Shown in pieces: positions 45,718-52,780 of a DNA stretch of 64,000 nt (positions are counted from its first letter, which is position 1; the number at the start of each line of letters is the position of its first letter). The notes beneath the pieces are model-generated. The model had not been told where the DNA came from. It saw only the letters and a list, made by a program, of their open reading frames with translations, and searched no databases. Both the position numbers and the translations under genes were made by a program. Origin of the DNA: Arsenicicoccus cauae (lineage in GTDB: Bacteria; Actinomycetota; Actinomycetes; Actinomycetales; Dermatophilaceae); the NCBI RefSeq assembly GCF_009707125.1, contig NZ_WLVL01000037.1, positions 186,001 to 250,000 on the forward strand. Reading direction: 5' to 3'.

Positions 45718-46352
45718 CCCTTGCTCCCTTGGGGGGGCGGATGACCCGGCCAGTCGTCCATGACCCAGCCGTCGGCGTCGACGCGCACCCGCGCAGGCAC
45801 GCCGTGCGGCACCACGTGATCGACCGCCAGGTCGTCCCGGACGTTGTGGCACAGCCGGGGCAGGACCACTGCCATGATCCACCGGTGCGCGAGCACGAGC
45901 ACGGACTCCCCGCGGTGCTGGTCGGCGATGGCCTCCATCGCCTGGCGGGCCCGCCACACCACCTGGTGGCCGTCCTCGGCCCCGGGGACGGTGGCGCTGA
46001 GGTCGCCCGTCAGCCAGGCGTGCATCACGTGGGCCATGACGGGGTGGCCCACCCGCTGTCCGACCAGCTCGCCGACGGACCGCTCCTCCAGCCCACCCAC
46101 GACCTCGTGCGGCACGCCGAGGGTCTCGGAGACGAGTCGCCCGCTCTGCACCGAGCGTGCCAGGGGGCTGGTGTAGACGGCAGCGATGCGCACCGAGGGG
46201 TCCGCGGCGAGTCGATCGGCGAGGACGACCATCTGGGTCGCGCCGACGTCGGTGAGCCAGCCGCCGTCATCGGTGAGCAGACCCGGATGGGCAAAGGCCG
46301 CATGACCATCCCGGGCGACGAGCAGCGTTGCAGGGCACTGCAGGTCGCTCAT
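45714..46352 (-). CDS. Histidine-phosphatase-fold protein with altered catalytic motif
   Basis: A 212-residue phosphoglycerate-mutase-like protein. The fold is evident (LVARDGHAAFAHPGLLTDDGGWLTDVGATQMVVLADRL, VYTSPLARSVQSGRLV, VLVLAHRWIM), but the family RHG is RDG in the N-terminal strand: the nucleophilic His is Asp, with a His two residues later. The second conserved His is present in LAHRW. It may be a pseudoenzyme or use the shifted His. It starts 6 nt after the meaA stop, so the two are probably co-transcribed. Confidence 0.8.
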   Translation of the reverse strand: MSDLQCPATLLVARDGHAAFAHPGLLTDDGGWLTDVGATQMVVLADRLAADPSVRIAAVYTSPLARSVQSGRLVSETLGVPHEVVGGLEERSVGELVGQRVGHPVMAHVMHAWLTGDLSATVPGAEDGHQVVWRARQAMEAIADQHRGESVLVLAHRWIMAVVLPRLCHNVRDDLAVDHVVPHGVPARVRVDADGWVMDDWPGHPPPQGSKG

Positions 46353-46358
46353 GGTCCC

Positions 46359-48452
46359 TCACTCTGGCCGCGAGTCCAGGCCCCGCGCCCGACGGATGAC
46401 CTCGACCACCTGACCCATGATGTCGTTGAGCCCGAAGTCCTTGGGCGTGAACACCGCCGCGACGCCGAGCTCGCGCAGCCGCCGGGCATCGGCGTCCGGG
46501 ATGATTCCCCCGACGACGACGGGCACGTCCGTCGCCCCGGCCTCACGCAGGCCCGTCAGCACCTCGGGCACGAGCGACATGTGCGAACCGGACAGGATCG
46601 ACAGGCCCACGACGTGCACGTCCTCGGCGACAGCGGCAGCCACGATCTGCTCGGGGGTGAGCCGGATCCCCTGGTAGACGACCTCGAACCCCGCGTCTCG
46701 AGCTCGCACCGCCACCTGCTCGGCGCCGTTGGAGTGCCCGTCCAGCCCCGGCTTGCCCACGAGGAAGCGCAGGTGCGTGCCGAGCTCGTCGCCGGTGCGC
46801 CGCACCGCGTCCCGGACGTCGGCCAGCTCACCGCGCCAGTCGGTGACCCCACTGTCCTCGGCGGTCGACATACGGTCAGGACCGCCCGCCACTGGCGCGG
46901 AGGAGACGCCCGTGTGCGCGCGGTACTCGCCGAAGACCTCCCGCAGCGCGTCGGTCCACTCCCCCGTGGTGACGCCGGCCCTGGCGCACTCGATGGACGC
47001 GGCCATCAGGTTGGTCGTGGAGGCCGCGTCGGCGCGCAGCCGCTCCAACGCGTCCCGGGCCGCCGCACGTCGGTCCGGGTCAGCGTCGCGCTCGTCCCGC
47101 CAGCGGCGCACCGCCTCGACGGCTCGCTCCTCCACGTCGGGGTCGGCCACGTGGATGGCCGTGTCCAGGTCCGCCGTGAGCGGGCTGGGCTCGGTGCCCT
47201 GGAAGCAGTTGACGCCGACGACCTTGTCGACGCCGGCCTCGATGCGCCGGCGTCGCTCGGCGTGCGAGGCGACGAGCGCGGACTTGAGGTAGCCGGACTC
47301 CACCGCCTCGATCACGCCCCCCATCGCCTCGATGCGCGCCATCTCCTCCTTGGCCCCGGCGACCAGCTCGGCGACCTTGGCCTCGACCACGGTGGAGCCG
47401 GCAAAGATGTCATCGTGCTCGAGCAGGTCCGACTCGTAGGCCAGCACCTGCTGGATCCGCAGCGACCACTGCTGGTCCCACGGCCGCGGCAGGCCGAGAG
47501 CCTCGTTCCAGGCCGGCAGCTGCACGGCCCTGGCGCGGGCGTCCTTGGACAGGGTGACGGCGAGCATCTCCAGGACGATGCGCTGCACGTTGTTCTCCGG
47601 CTGCGCCTCCGTCAGACCCAGGCTGTTGACCTGCACGCCGTAGCGGAAGCGGCGCTGCTTGGGGTCCTGCACTCCGTAGCGCTCCTGCGTCAGCTCGTCC
47701 CACAGCTGGACGAACGCCCGCATCTTGCACATCTCCTCGACGAAGCGCACGCCGGCGTTGGCGAAGAAGGAGATGCGGCCGACGACGTCGCCCAGGCTCT
47801 CCTGAGGCACCTGACCCGCGGCGACGACGGCGTCGAGCACGGCCGTGGCCGTCGACAGCGAGTAGGCGAGCTCCTGCACGGGCGTCGCGCCCGCCTCCTG
47901 GAGGTGATAGCTGCAGATGTTGATGGGGTTCCAGCGTGGGATCTCGGTCACCGTGTAGGCGATCATGTCGGTGATCAGGCGCAGCGACGGCCCCGGGCCG
48001 AAGACGTGGGTCCCCCGGCTGAGGTACTCCTTGACGATGTCGTTCTGCGTGGTCCCGGCCAGTCGGCGCCGGGCCTCGACGGGATCGGCTCCGGCCTCCT
48101 CGGCCTGCTCCTCGGCCACCGCGTCGTAGAGCGCGAGCAGCCACATGGCCGTGGCGTTGATCGTCATCGAGGTGTTCATCTCGGCCAGCGGTATGCCGTC
48201 GAACAACGCCCGCATGTCGCCGACGTGGCTGATGGGGACGCCCACCTTGCCGACCTCGCCCCGCGCCAGCACGTGGTCGGGGTCGTGCCCCGTCTGGGTG
48301 GGGAGGTCGAAGGCCACGGAAAGGCCGGTCTGTCCCTTGGCGAGGTTGCGGCGGTAGAGCGCGTTGCTGGCGGCGGCCGAGGAGTGGCCGGCGTAGGTCC
48401 TCATCACCCACGGTCGGTCCTTGGGGCGCTCGGTCATCTGCTCGTCAGCCAT
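46359..48452 (-). CDS. meaA: Ethylmalonyl-CoA mutase (MeaA)
   Basis: A 697-residue B12-dependent mutase with both domains. The catalytic barrel begins WVMRTYAGHSSAAASNALYRRNLAKGQTGLSVAFDLPTQ, and the C-terminal B12 domain (about 565-690) has FLVGKPGLDGHSNGAEQVAVRARDAG with DxHxxG, and LSILSGSHMSLVPEVL. The MeaA-type beginning (RPWVMRTYAGHS) and the presence of ccr support conversion of ethylmalonyl-CoA to methylsuccinyl-CoA, not methylmalonyl-CoA mutase. TAGTTT lies 6 nt before the ATG. The phosphatase-like gene follows after 6 nt. Confidence 0.92.
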   Translation of the reverse strand: MADEQMTERPKDRPWVMRTYAGHSSAAASNALYRRNLAKGQTGLSVAFDLPTQTGHDPDHVLARGEVGKVGVPISHVGDMRALFDGIPLAEMNTSMTINATAMWLLALYDAVAEEQAEEAGADPVEARRRLAGTTQNDIVKEYLSRGTHVFGPGPSLRLITDMIAYTVTEIPRWNPINICSYHLQEAGATPVQELAYSLSTATAVLDAVVAAGQVPQESLGDVVGRISFFANAGVRFVEEMCKMRAFVQLWDELTQERYGVQDPKQRRFRYGVQVNSLGLTEAQPENNVQRIVLEMLAVTLSKDARARAVQLPAWNEALGLPRPWDQQWSLRIQQVLAYESDLLEHDDIFAGSTVVEAKVAELVAGAKEEMARIEAMGGVIEAVESGYLKSALVASHAERRRRIEAGVDKVVGVNCFQGTEPSPLTADLDTAIHVADPDVEERAVEAVRRWRDERDADPDRRAAARDALERLRADAASTTNLMAASIECARAGVTTGEWTDALREVFGEYRAHTGVSSAPVAGGPDRMSTAEDSGVTDWRGELADVRDAVRRTGDELGTHLRFLVGKPGLDGHSNGAEQVAVRARDAGFEVVYQGIRLTPEQIVAAAVAEDVHVVGLSILSGSHMSLVPEVLTGLREAGATDVPVVVGGIIPDADARRLRELGVAAVFTPKDFGLNDIMGQVVEVIRRARGLDSRPE

Positions 48453-48458
48453 GTCGGC

Positions 48459-48464
48459 AAACTA
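48459..48464 (-). promoter_or_regulatory. Leaderless -10 element of meaA
   Basis: TAGTTT on the minus strand lies 6 nt before the ATG at 48452, inside the 20-nt gap after the STAS gene. Confidence 0.5.
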
Positions 48465-48472
48465 CCGGCGCG

Positions 48473-48859
48473 TCAGCCCCTGGCGGGAGGGCCGCCGACG
48501 GTGACGGTGGCCACAGGCTCGGGCACCGGGCGGCGGCGGCGCTGGAGGACCTTGCCGAGCCGCATCGCGGCGACCACCCGCTCGAAACGGTCGGAAGGGT
48601 CGACGATGACCAGGGTCCGTCCTGCGCGCGCGGCCCGATGGTGCACGCCCGCGACCAGGGCCAGCGCCGTCGAGTCGTGGATCTCGGCTCCCGCCAGGTC
48701 GAGGATCAGCTCGCCCTCACCGAAGACGATGGCCCGGTGCAGCTCCTCGCGCAGGGCGTGGTCGTTGCCCGCGTCCAGGCGCCCCGTGACCCGCAGCTCG
48801 GCCCCGGGCACGACGACCTCCACCGTCGTCACCGAGGGGTGCGTACGAGCTCTGACCAT
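48473..48859 (-). CDS. STAS-domain (anti-sigma-factor antagonist-like) protein
   Basis: A 128-residue STAS domain protein. Strand/helix order fits SpoIIAA-like proteins: GAELRVTGRLDAGNDHALREELHRAI, then LILDLAGAEIHDSTALALVAGVHHRAA with the phosphorylatable Ser in DST, and TLVIVDPSDRFERVVAAM. The C-terminus is basic and Pro-rich. No partner kinase/anti-sigma factor is in view. It is co-directional with meaA, 20 nt upstream, but meaA appears to have its own promoter. Confidence 0.82.
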   Translation of the reverse strand: MVRARTHPSVTTVEVVVPGAELRVTGRLDAGNDHALREELHRAIVFGEGELILDLAGAEIHDSTALALVAGVHHRAARAGRTLVIVDPSDRFERVVAAMRLGKVLQRRRRPVPEPVATVTVGGPPARG

Positions 48860-49012
48860 CGGGCCCCCACGTGGTCGGCCGGTGCGTCGCCGACAGACCG
48901 GATACTCAAAGTGATGTGTCGTCACCCATTGAACACCACGGACGCGGTCCGCGGTGGGAGTGCGTCGCTTCCCCGTCCAGGTCGGAGGAGGCCCGCGTGG
49001 GACGATGACGTC
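48860..49012. other. Divergent promoter region between the STAS and pduO genes
   Basis: 153 nt with an AT-richer core (48900-48945). CCACGGAC and GTCCGCGG form a near-perfect 8-bp inverted repeat about 60-70 nt before pduO; GAGTAT in minus-strand reading could be a -10 element for the STAS gene. No gene is seen. Confidence 0.35.
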
Positions 49013-49633
49013 ATGGTCAACCTCACGCGCATCTACACCCGGACCGGCGACGACGGCACCACCCACCTCGGCGACTTCTCGCGCACCAGCAAGACCGACC
49101 CGCGACTGCAGGCCTACGCGGACAGCAACGAGGCGAACGCGGCCCTCGGGATTGCGGTCGCCGCCGGGTCGCTGCGCGAGGACGTCGTCTCCACCCTCAC
49201 GCGGATCCAGAACGACCTCTTCGACGTCGGAGCGGACCTGTGCAACCCGCTGCGGAGCGAGACCCCGGAGTACCCGCCCCTGCGGGTCCAGGCGCCGTGG
49301 ATCGACGAGCTCGAGGCCGACTGCGACCGCTACAACGGCGAGCTCGACAAGCTCCGGTCGTTCATCCTCCCGGGCGGGACGCCCGGATCGGCCTACCTGC
49401 ACCTCGCGTGCACCGTCGTGAGGAGGGCCGAGCGGAGCACCTGGGCGGCCCTCGAGCGGTATGGCGACCAGCCCGCACCCGAGGGAGCCGACAAGGGCGA
49501 GGGCGGCGTCAACGTGCTCACCGCGAAGTACCTGAACCGCCTCTCGGACCTGCTGTTCATCCTCGCCCGCGTCGCGAACCTCGACGCAGGTGGCGACGTC
49601 CTCTGGCAGCCGGGCGGGGGTCGTTCCAGCTGA
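49013..49633 (+). CDS. pduO: Cob(I)yrinic acid a,c-diamide adenosyltransferase, PduO type
   Basis: A 206-residue ATP:cob(I)alamin adenosyltransferase that makes adenosylcobalamin for mutases such as IcmA and MeaA. Signatures: IYTRTGDDGTTHLGD, RLQAYADSNEANAALGIA, IQNDLFDVGADL, LPGGTPGSAYLHLACTVVRRAER and VLTAKYLNRLSDLLFILAR. The ATG at 49013 begins MVNLTRIYTRTGD, the family N-terminus. Convergent with the DUF2550 gene. Confidence 0.95.
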   Translation: MVNLTRIYTRTGDDGTTHLGDFSRTSKTDPRLQAYADSNEANAALGIAVAAGSLREDVVSTLTRIQNDLFDVGADLCNPLRSETPEYPPLRVQAPWIDELEADCDRYNGELDKLRSFILPGGTPGSAYLHLACTVVRRAERSTWAALERYGDQPAPEGADKGEGGVNVLTAKYLNRLSDLLFILARVANLDAGGDVLWQPGGGRSS

Positions 49634-49663
49634 TCGTCCAGTCACGGCTGACGGGCTCTGTGG

Positions 49664-49701
49664 CCCCCGCGCGCGAGGTGAGCTCAGGCTGCGCGCGGGG
49701 G
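49664..49701. terminator. Bidirectional hairpin between pduO and the DUF2550 gene
   Basis: Perfect 11-bp arms CCCCCGCGCGC (49664-49674) and GCGCGCGGGGG (49691-49701). It starts 31 nt past the pduO stop and its right arm lies in the last codons of the DUF2550 gene. Confidence 0.65.
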
Positions 49702-50118
49702 ACGCCCTGGTGGCCGCGCCTCCTGCCAGGACCGGACCGCGGTGCAGTCGTCACGAGGCAGAGCCAGGTCGAAGGCCACCTCGCCCTGGGCGCACCGCAT
49801 GACGAGCGGGTCGTCGATCAGGGACGGGGACTCTCCACGGGACGGCGTGTGGACGCCCAGCACCTCGACCCCCGCTCGCGGCATGACGTGGCTCGGGGCG
49901 AGGGACACCCCGGAGGGGGTGAAGAAGAGCAGAGCGTCGGTGTCGTAGCGCGCCAGGCGCAGGCGCCACGGATCCTCACGCGTGGGACGGACGGCACAGA
50001 GGAACATCGGTGCGCCGTCGGAGATCAGGCGCCGACGTACGAAGACCAGCGTCGTGAGCACGCCGAGCAGCAGGAGGGCACCGGCGACCGCGAACTCCGC
50101 GACCTCCATGCCCGCCAC
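49684..50118 (-). CDS. DUF2550 membrane protein
   Basis: A 144-residue protein with one N-terminal helix (VAEFAVAGALLLLGVLTTLVFV), a basic stop-transfer (RRRL), and a cytosolic PH-like beta-domain (WRLRLARYDTDALLFFTPSGVSLAPSHVMPR). DUF2550 genes usually follow atpC in actinobacteria, as here (9 nt after it). Role unknown; a link to ATP synthase or cell envelope is only positional. Starts GTG 50118 and ATG 50109 are both possible. Confidence 0.85.
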   Translation of the reverse strand: MAGMEVAEFAVAGALLLLGVLTTLVFVRRRLISDGAPMFLCAVRPTREDPWRLRLARYDTDALLFFTPSGVSLAPSHVMPRAGVEVLGVHTPSRGESPSLIDDPLVMRCAQGEVAFDLALPRDDCTAVRSWQEARPPGRPPRAA

Positions 50119-50127
50119 CGTCGCGAC

Positions 50128-50406
50128 CTAGTGGCGCTCGGCGCGAGGTGCCGCGTCGGTGTCAACGTGCTCCGCGACCAACGTCACCTTGTCGTCGTGC
50201 ACGGAGAGGAAGCCGGAGTCGATCTGGACGACCTGGCGCCCCTCGCCGGAGGTGATGGAGACCTGACCCTCGACCAGGACACCCAGCAGCGGTGCGTGGC
50301 CCGGCAGGATGCCGAGCTCGCCCTCGGTGGTGCGGGCGGTGACGGCGGAGGCCTCGCCCTCCCAGACCGGACGATCCGCGGAGACGAGTTGGACCTGCAG
50401 TGGCAC
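50128..50406 (-). CDS. atpC: F-type ATP synthase epsilon subunit
   Basis: A 92-residue subunit with the N-terminal beta-sandwich (VPLQVQLVSADRPVWEGEASAVTARTTEGELGILPGHAPLLGVL) but without the C-terminal two-helix domain of longer homologues; short forms occur in Micrococcales (from memory). GTG at 50406 has GGAGGAG at 6-nt spacing. It is not next to atpD: about 11.4 kb of polysaccharide genes intervene. A TAGCAT element at 50442-50447 could drive it. The DUF2550 gene follows after 9 nt. Confidence 0.93.
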   Translation of the reverse strand: MPLQVQLVSADRPVWEGEASAVTARTTEGELGILPGHAPLLGVLVEGQVSITSGEGRQVVQIDSGFLSVHDDKVTLVAEHVDTDAAPRAERH

Positions 50407-50441
50407 GGAAGGCTCCTCCACCCTCGGGGACGATTCGTCTC

Positions 50442-50447
50442 ATGCTA
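50442..50447 (-). promoter_or_regulatory. Candidate -10 element for stand-alone atpC transcription
   Basis: TAGCAT in minus-strand reading, 35 nt before the atpC GTG, would give a leader of about 29 nt containing the GGAGGAG site. No clear -35 hexamer is seen. Confidence 0.4.
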
Positions 50448-50515
50448 CAAGCCCGGACGAGGAGCCACGGACCGCGCCGGGAGGACGAAATCCACGATGC
50501 TGTCCGTTGCGTGGT

Positions 50516-50562
50516 GACTAGTCCGAAAGAATGGTGAAAGGTGACTAGATGCCCATCTAGTC
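50516..50562. promoter_or_regulatory. Palindromes and direct repeats before the polysaccharide locus
   Basis: GACTAGATG-cc-CATCTAGTC (50543-50562) is a perfect 9-bp inverted repeat ending 1 nt before the putative -35 hexamer. GACTAGTC (50516-50523) is a second palindrome. GGTGACTAG occurs twice, 27 nt apart (50513 and 50540). The layout suits a dimeric regulator at two sites. Confidence 0.5.
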
Positions 50563-50749
50563 CTTACACATTGCGTAATTTCCGACTACTACGAAGCACC
50601 TGATTCCACACATGGAGTGGGCTTCGACAAGAGGCTGCCGTCAGACGACCACGCTGGGTAACCTGGACGCTGAATGCCAAGACCAGCCAGGCATGCGGCT
50701 CGAGCGAGTCGCCGCTGGGTGGTGCCAGCACCTCTGGGGGGAGACGACC

Positions 50750-51766
50750 ATGACCGCGAACGACAGACCGCCACTGGTCTCCATCGTCGTGCCGACGTAC
50801 AAGCGGCCCGCGATGCTGCGCGAGGCCCTGGGGTCGGTCCTCGGACAGACCCTGCAGGACCTGGAGGTCATCGTCTGCGACAACGCCAACGACCCCGAGA
50901 CCCGCGAGGTGGTGACCTCGTTCGACGACGACCGCGTCACCTACGTCGGCCGTCCGGAGAACATCGGGATGATGGCCAACGCGATCGACGGCTTCCGCCG
51001 GGCCAGCGGCGAGCTGGTGATCAAGCTCGACGACGACGACGCCTTCGAGCCGGACGCGCTCGAGACGCTCGCGGCACCCTTCGCGGGCCGCCCCGAGCTG
51101 ACCGCGTCGTTCTGCGACCTCCAGCTCGTCGACGTCGCCGGCCGGCCCCTGGTCGAGGCGACCGCGAAGCTGCAGCACGACACCCACCGCGAGTCGCTGC
51201 CGGAGGGACTGCACGCACCATCCAGCACCATCGCGGTCCAGGGCGCCGTGAGCCTCTCCGGTGCGTTGCTGAGGCGGACGGCCATCGACTGGCTGGACGT
51301 CCCGGAGCAGGCGGGGACCTCCTACGACCTCTACCTCACGGTCGCCGCCGCCCGGGACGGTGCGGCCGCGTGGTACTCGCACCGTCCGCTCGTGCGATAC
51401 CGCATCCACGGGGCGAACGACAGCGTCAAGAACGTCATCCCGAGCCTGGAGGCGTCCCAGTTCATCCTCCGGGAGGCGCTGACCTCGGGTCGTCACGGGA
51501 ACCCCCGGCCCTTCCGGGAGCGCATGGCTCAGGGTGATGCCAGGTTGGCGCGGGAGTATCTCCTGAGCGGCGACAACGGTCGCGCGCTCCGGCGTGCGCT
51601 GAGGAGCCTCCGCGTCCACCCGACGCGAGCGGCCGCCGCGGCCGCCGCGCTCAGCCTCCTGCCCCGCGGCCTCGGTACCGCGGTGAGCCGGCGTCGCCGC
51701 GCCGCCTACCTCGGCGCCGCAGAGCGACGGGCAGCCACCAGGCCGCCCACCGCCGTCGACAACTGA
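50750..51766 (+). CDS. Family 2 glycosyltransferase (polysaccharide locus)
   Basis: A 338-residue GT-A transferase. PLVSIVVPTYKRPAMLREALGSVLGQTLQDLEVIVCDN is the nucleotide-binding start, LDDDDAFEPDALE carries the DxD metal motif, and YDLYLTVAAARDGAAAWYSHRPLVRYRIHG is the acceptor side. A basic amphipathic C-terminus may touch the membrane. ATG at 50750 has GGGGAG nearby. It is the first plus-strand gene of the locus and is followed by the Wzz-like gene after 63 nt. Confidence 0.9.
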   Translation: MTANDRPPLVSIVVPTYKRPAMLREALGSVLGQTLQDLEVIVCDNANDPETREVVTSFDDDRVTYVGRPENIGMMANAIDGFRRASGELVIKLDDDDAFEPDALETLAAPFAGRPELTASFCDLQLVDVAGRPLVEATAKLQHDTHRESLPEGLHAPSSTIAVQGAVSLSGALLRRTAIDWLDVPEQAGTSYDLYLTVAAARDGAAAWYSHRPLVRYRIHGANDSVKNVIPSLEASQFILREALTSGRHGNPRPFRERMAQGDARLAREYLLSGDNGRALRRALRSLRVHPTRAAAAAAALSLLPRGLGTAVSRRRRAAYLGAAERRAATRPPTAVDN

Positions 51767-51829
51767 TCCGCAGCCAGACAGCACCTAGACAGCACCACGA
51801 CGGTCCCACCGTCCCTCCGAAGGAGTCTC

Positions 51830-52780
51830 GTGACCACTGCTCATCCTCAGACTGCCCCGTCCTCACCGCTGTCGGCCCTGGCCCGGCGCTGGTGGCTGGC
51901 GCTCGCCCTGCCCCTCGTGCTCGCGGTGCTCGGCTACCTGGCAGGGGCTGCGAAGACCCCCACCTACACCGCGGAGGCACGGACCTCCGTGGGCACCGGC
52001 AACATCTCCGCGGGTCAGATCGCGGGCTTCCCCCAGGCAACCACCGAGATGGCGGCCAACTACTCCCGCTGGGTCAACGACCGGGGCATCGAGGGCAAGG
52101 GCGACGTGCCGGCCGGCACCGAGGTGAGCGCCTCCCCCGTCCCTGACTCGAACGTCATCCGGATCGAGGCCAAGGGCCCCGACAAGGCCGGGGTCGTCAC
52201 CGCGGCGCAGAAGGCCGCCGACGACCTCGTCAAGGCCGTGAACTCCAAGAAGGCGGACAGCGACCCCGAGGTGACCCTCGCCCAGCTCAAGAAGCTCGGT
52301 GACGAGTGGGGCGCCGCCAAGGCCGCGTCCGACGCGGCCGACACCGCCGCCGGGCAGGCCGCCGGACGGGCCACCAGCCAGGCTGCTATCACGAGCACCC
52401 GCAGCGCGGCCGCGCGGGCGCACGCCAAGGAAGCCACCCTGCGCGTGCAGTTCGACGCCGTCGGGCAGAAGTACCAGCAGCAGATCTCCCAGGGGTCGCA
52501 GGCCGCGAACCTCGTGGTCGTCAAGCCCGCCGAGCTCAGCGCCTCCACCAAGGCCGGCAACCAGCAGCGCTACGCCCTCGGTGGCCTCGTCGTCGGCCTG
52601 GCCCTCGCGCTGCTCCTCGCCGTCCTGCTGGACCGTCGGCAGGCGCGCGTCGGCCGTGGGCGGGCCGCTCAGGACGGGCGCCGCCACCGCGCCCCGGTGA
52701 CCGACCCGGAGGTCATCGAGGCCCCGGTGCCGGGAGCGGGTGAGGAGCGGGGCGCCACCGTGCGGAGCGAGCGCGCGTGA
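51830..52780 (+). CDS. Wzz-like chain-length determinant protein
   Basis: A 316-residue protein with Wzz topology: N-terminal helix (WLALALPLVLAVLGYLAGAA), extracytoplasmic alpha/beta and Ala-rich coiled region (ITSTRSAAARAHAKEATLRVQF), and C-terminal helix (YALGGLVVGLALALLLAVLL) with a basic tail. No tyrosine-kinase domain is fused. It probably sets polymer length together with the Wzy-like protein, whose GTG overlaps its TGA (GTGA). The GTG start has AAGGAG 4 nt upstream. Confidence 0.82.
   Translation: MTTAHPQTAPSSPLSALARRWWLALALPLVLAVLGYLAGAAKTPTYTAEARTSVGTGNISAGQIAGFPQATTEMAANYSRWVNDRGIEGKGDVPAGTEVSASPVPDSNVIRIEAKGPDKAGVVTAAQKAADDLVKAVNSKKADSDPEVTLAQLKKLGDEWGAAKAASDAADTAAGQAAGRATSQAAITSTRSAAARAHAKEATLRVQFDAVGQKYQQQISQGSQAANLVVVKPAELSASTKAGNQQRYALGGLVVGLALALLLAVLLDRRQARVGRGRAAQDGRRHRAPVTDPEVIEAPVPGAGEERGATVRSERA

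Larger units (their letters stand above)
50407..50749. other. Intergenic control region between atpC and the first polysaccharide gene
   Basis: 343 nt without a supported gene. The first part serves atpC (minus). The middle (50510-50600) is conspicuously AT-richer and holds palindromes and a plausible plus-strand promoter TTACAC (50564-50569), 17 nt, TACTAC (50587-50592). This would leave a leader of about 150 nt before the ATG at 50750. An in-frame ATG at 50612 exists but has no ribosome-binding site. Confidence 0.5.

Noticed and set aside
46359-48452. Methylmalonyl-CoA mutase
   Set aside because: Overall sequence is of MeaA type and ccr is nearby; ethylmalonyl-CoA mutase is the better call, though only an assay settles it.
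50612-50749. A 46-residue N-terminal extension of the first polysaccharide GT2
   Set aside because: No ribosome-binding site before the ATG at 50612 and no homology to GT2 starts; the ATG at 50750 has a GGGGAG site and starts the conserved fold.
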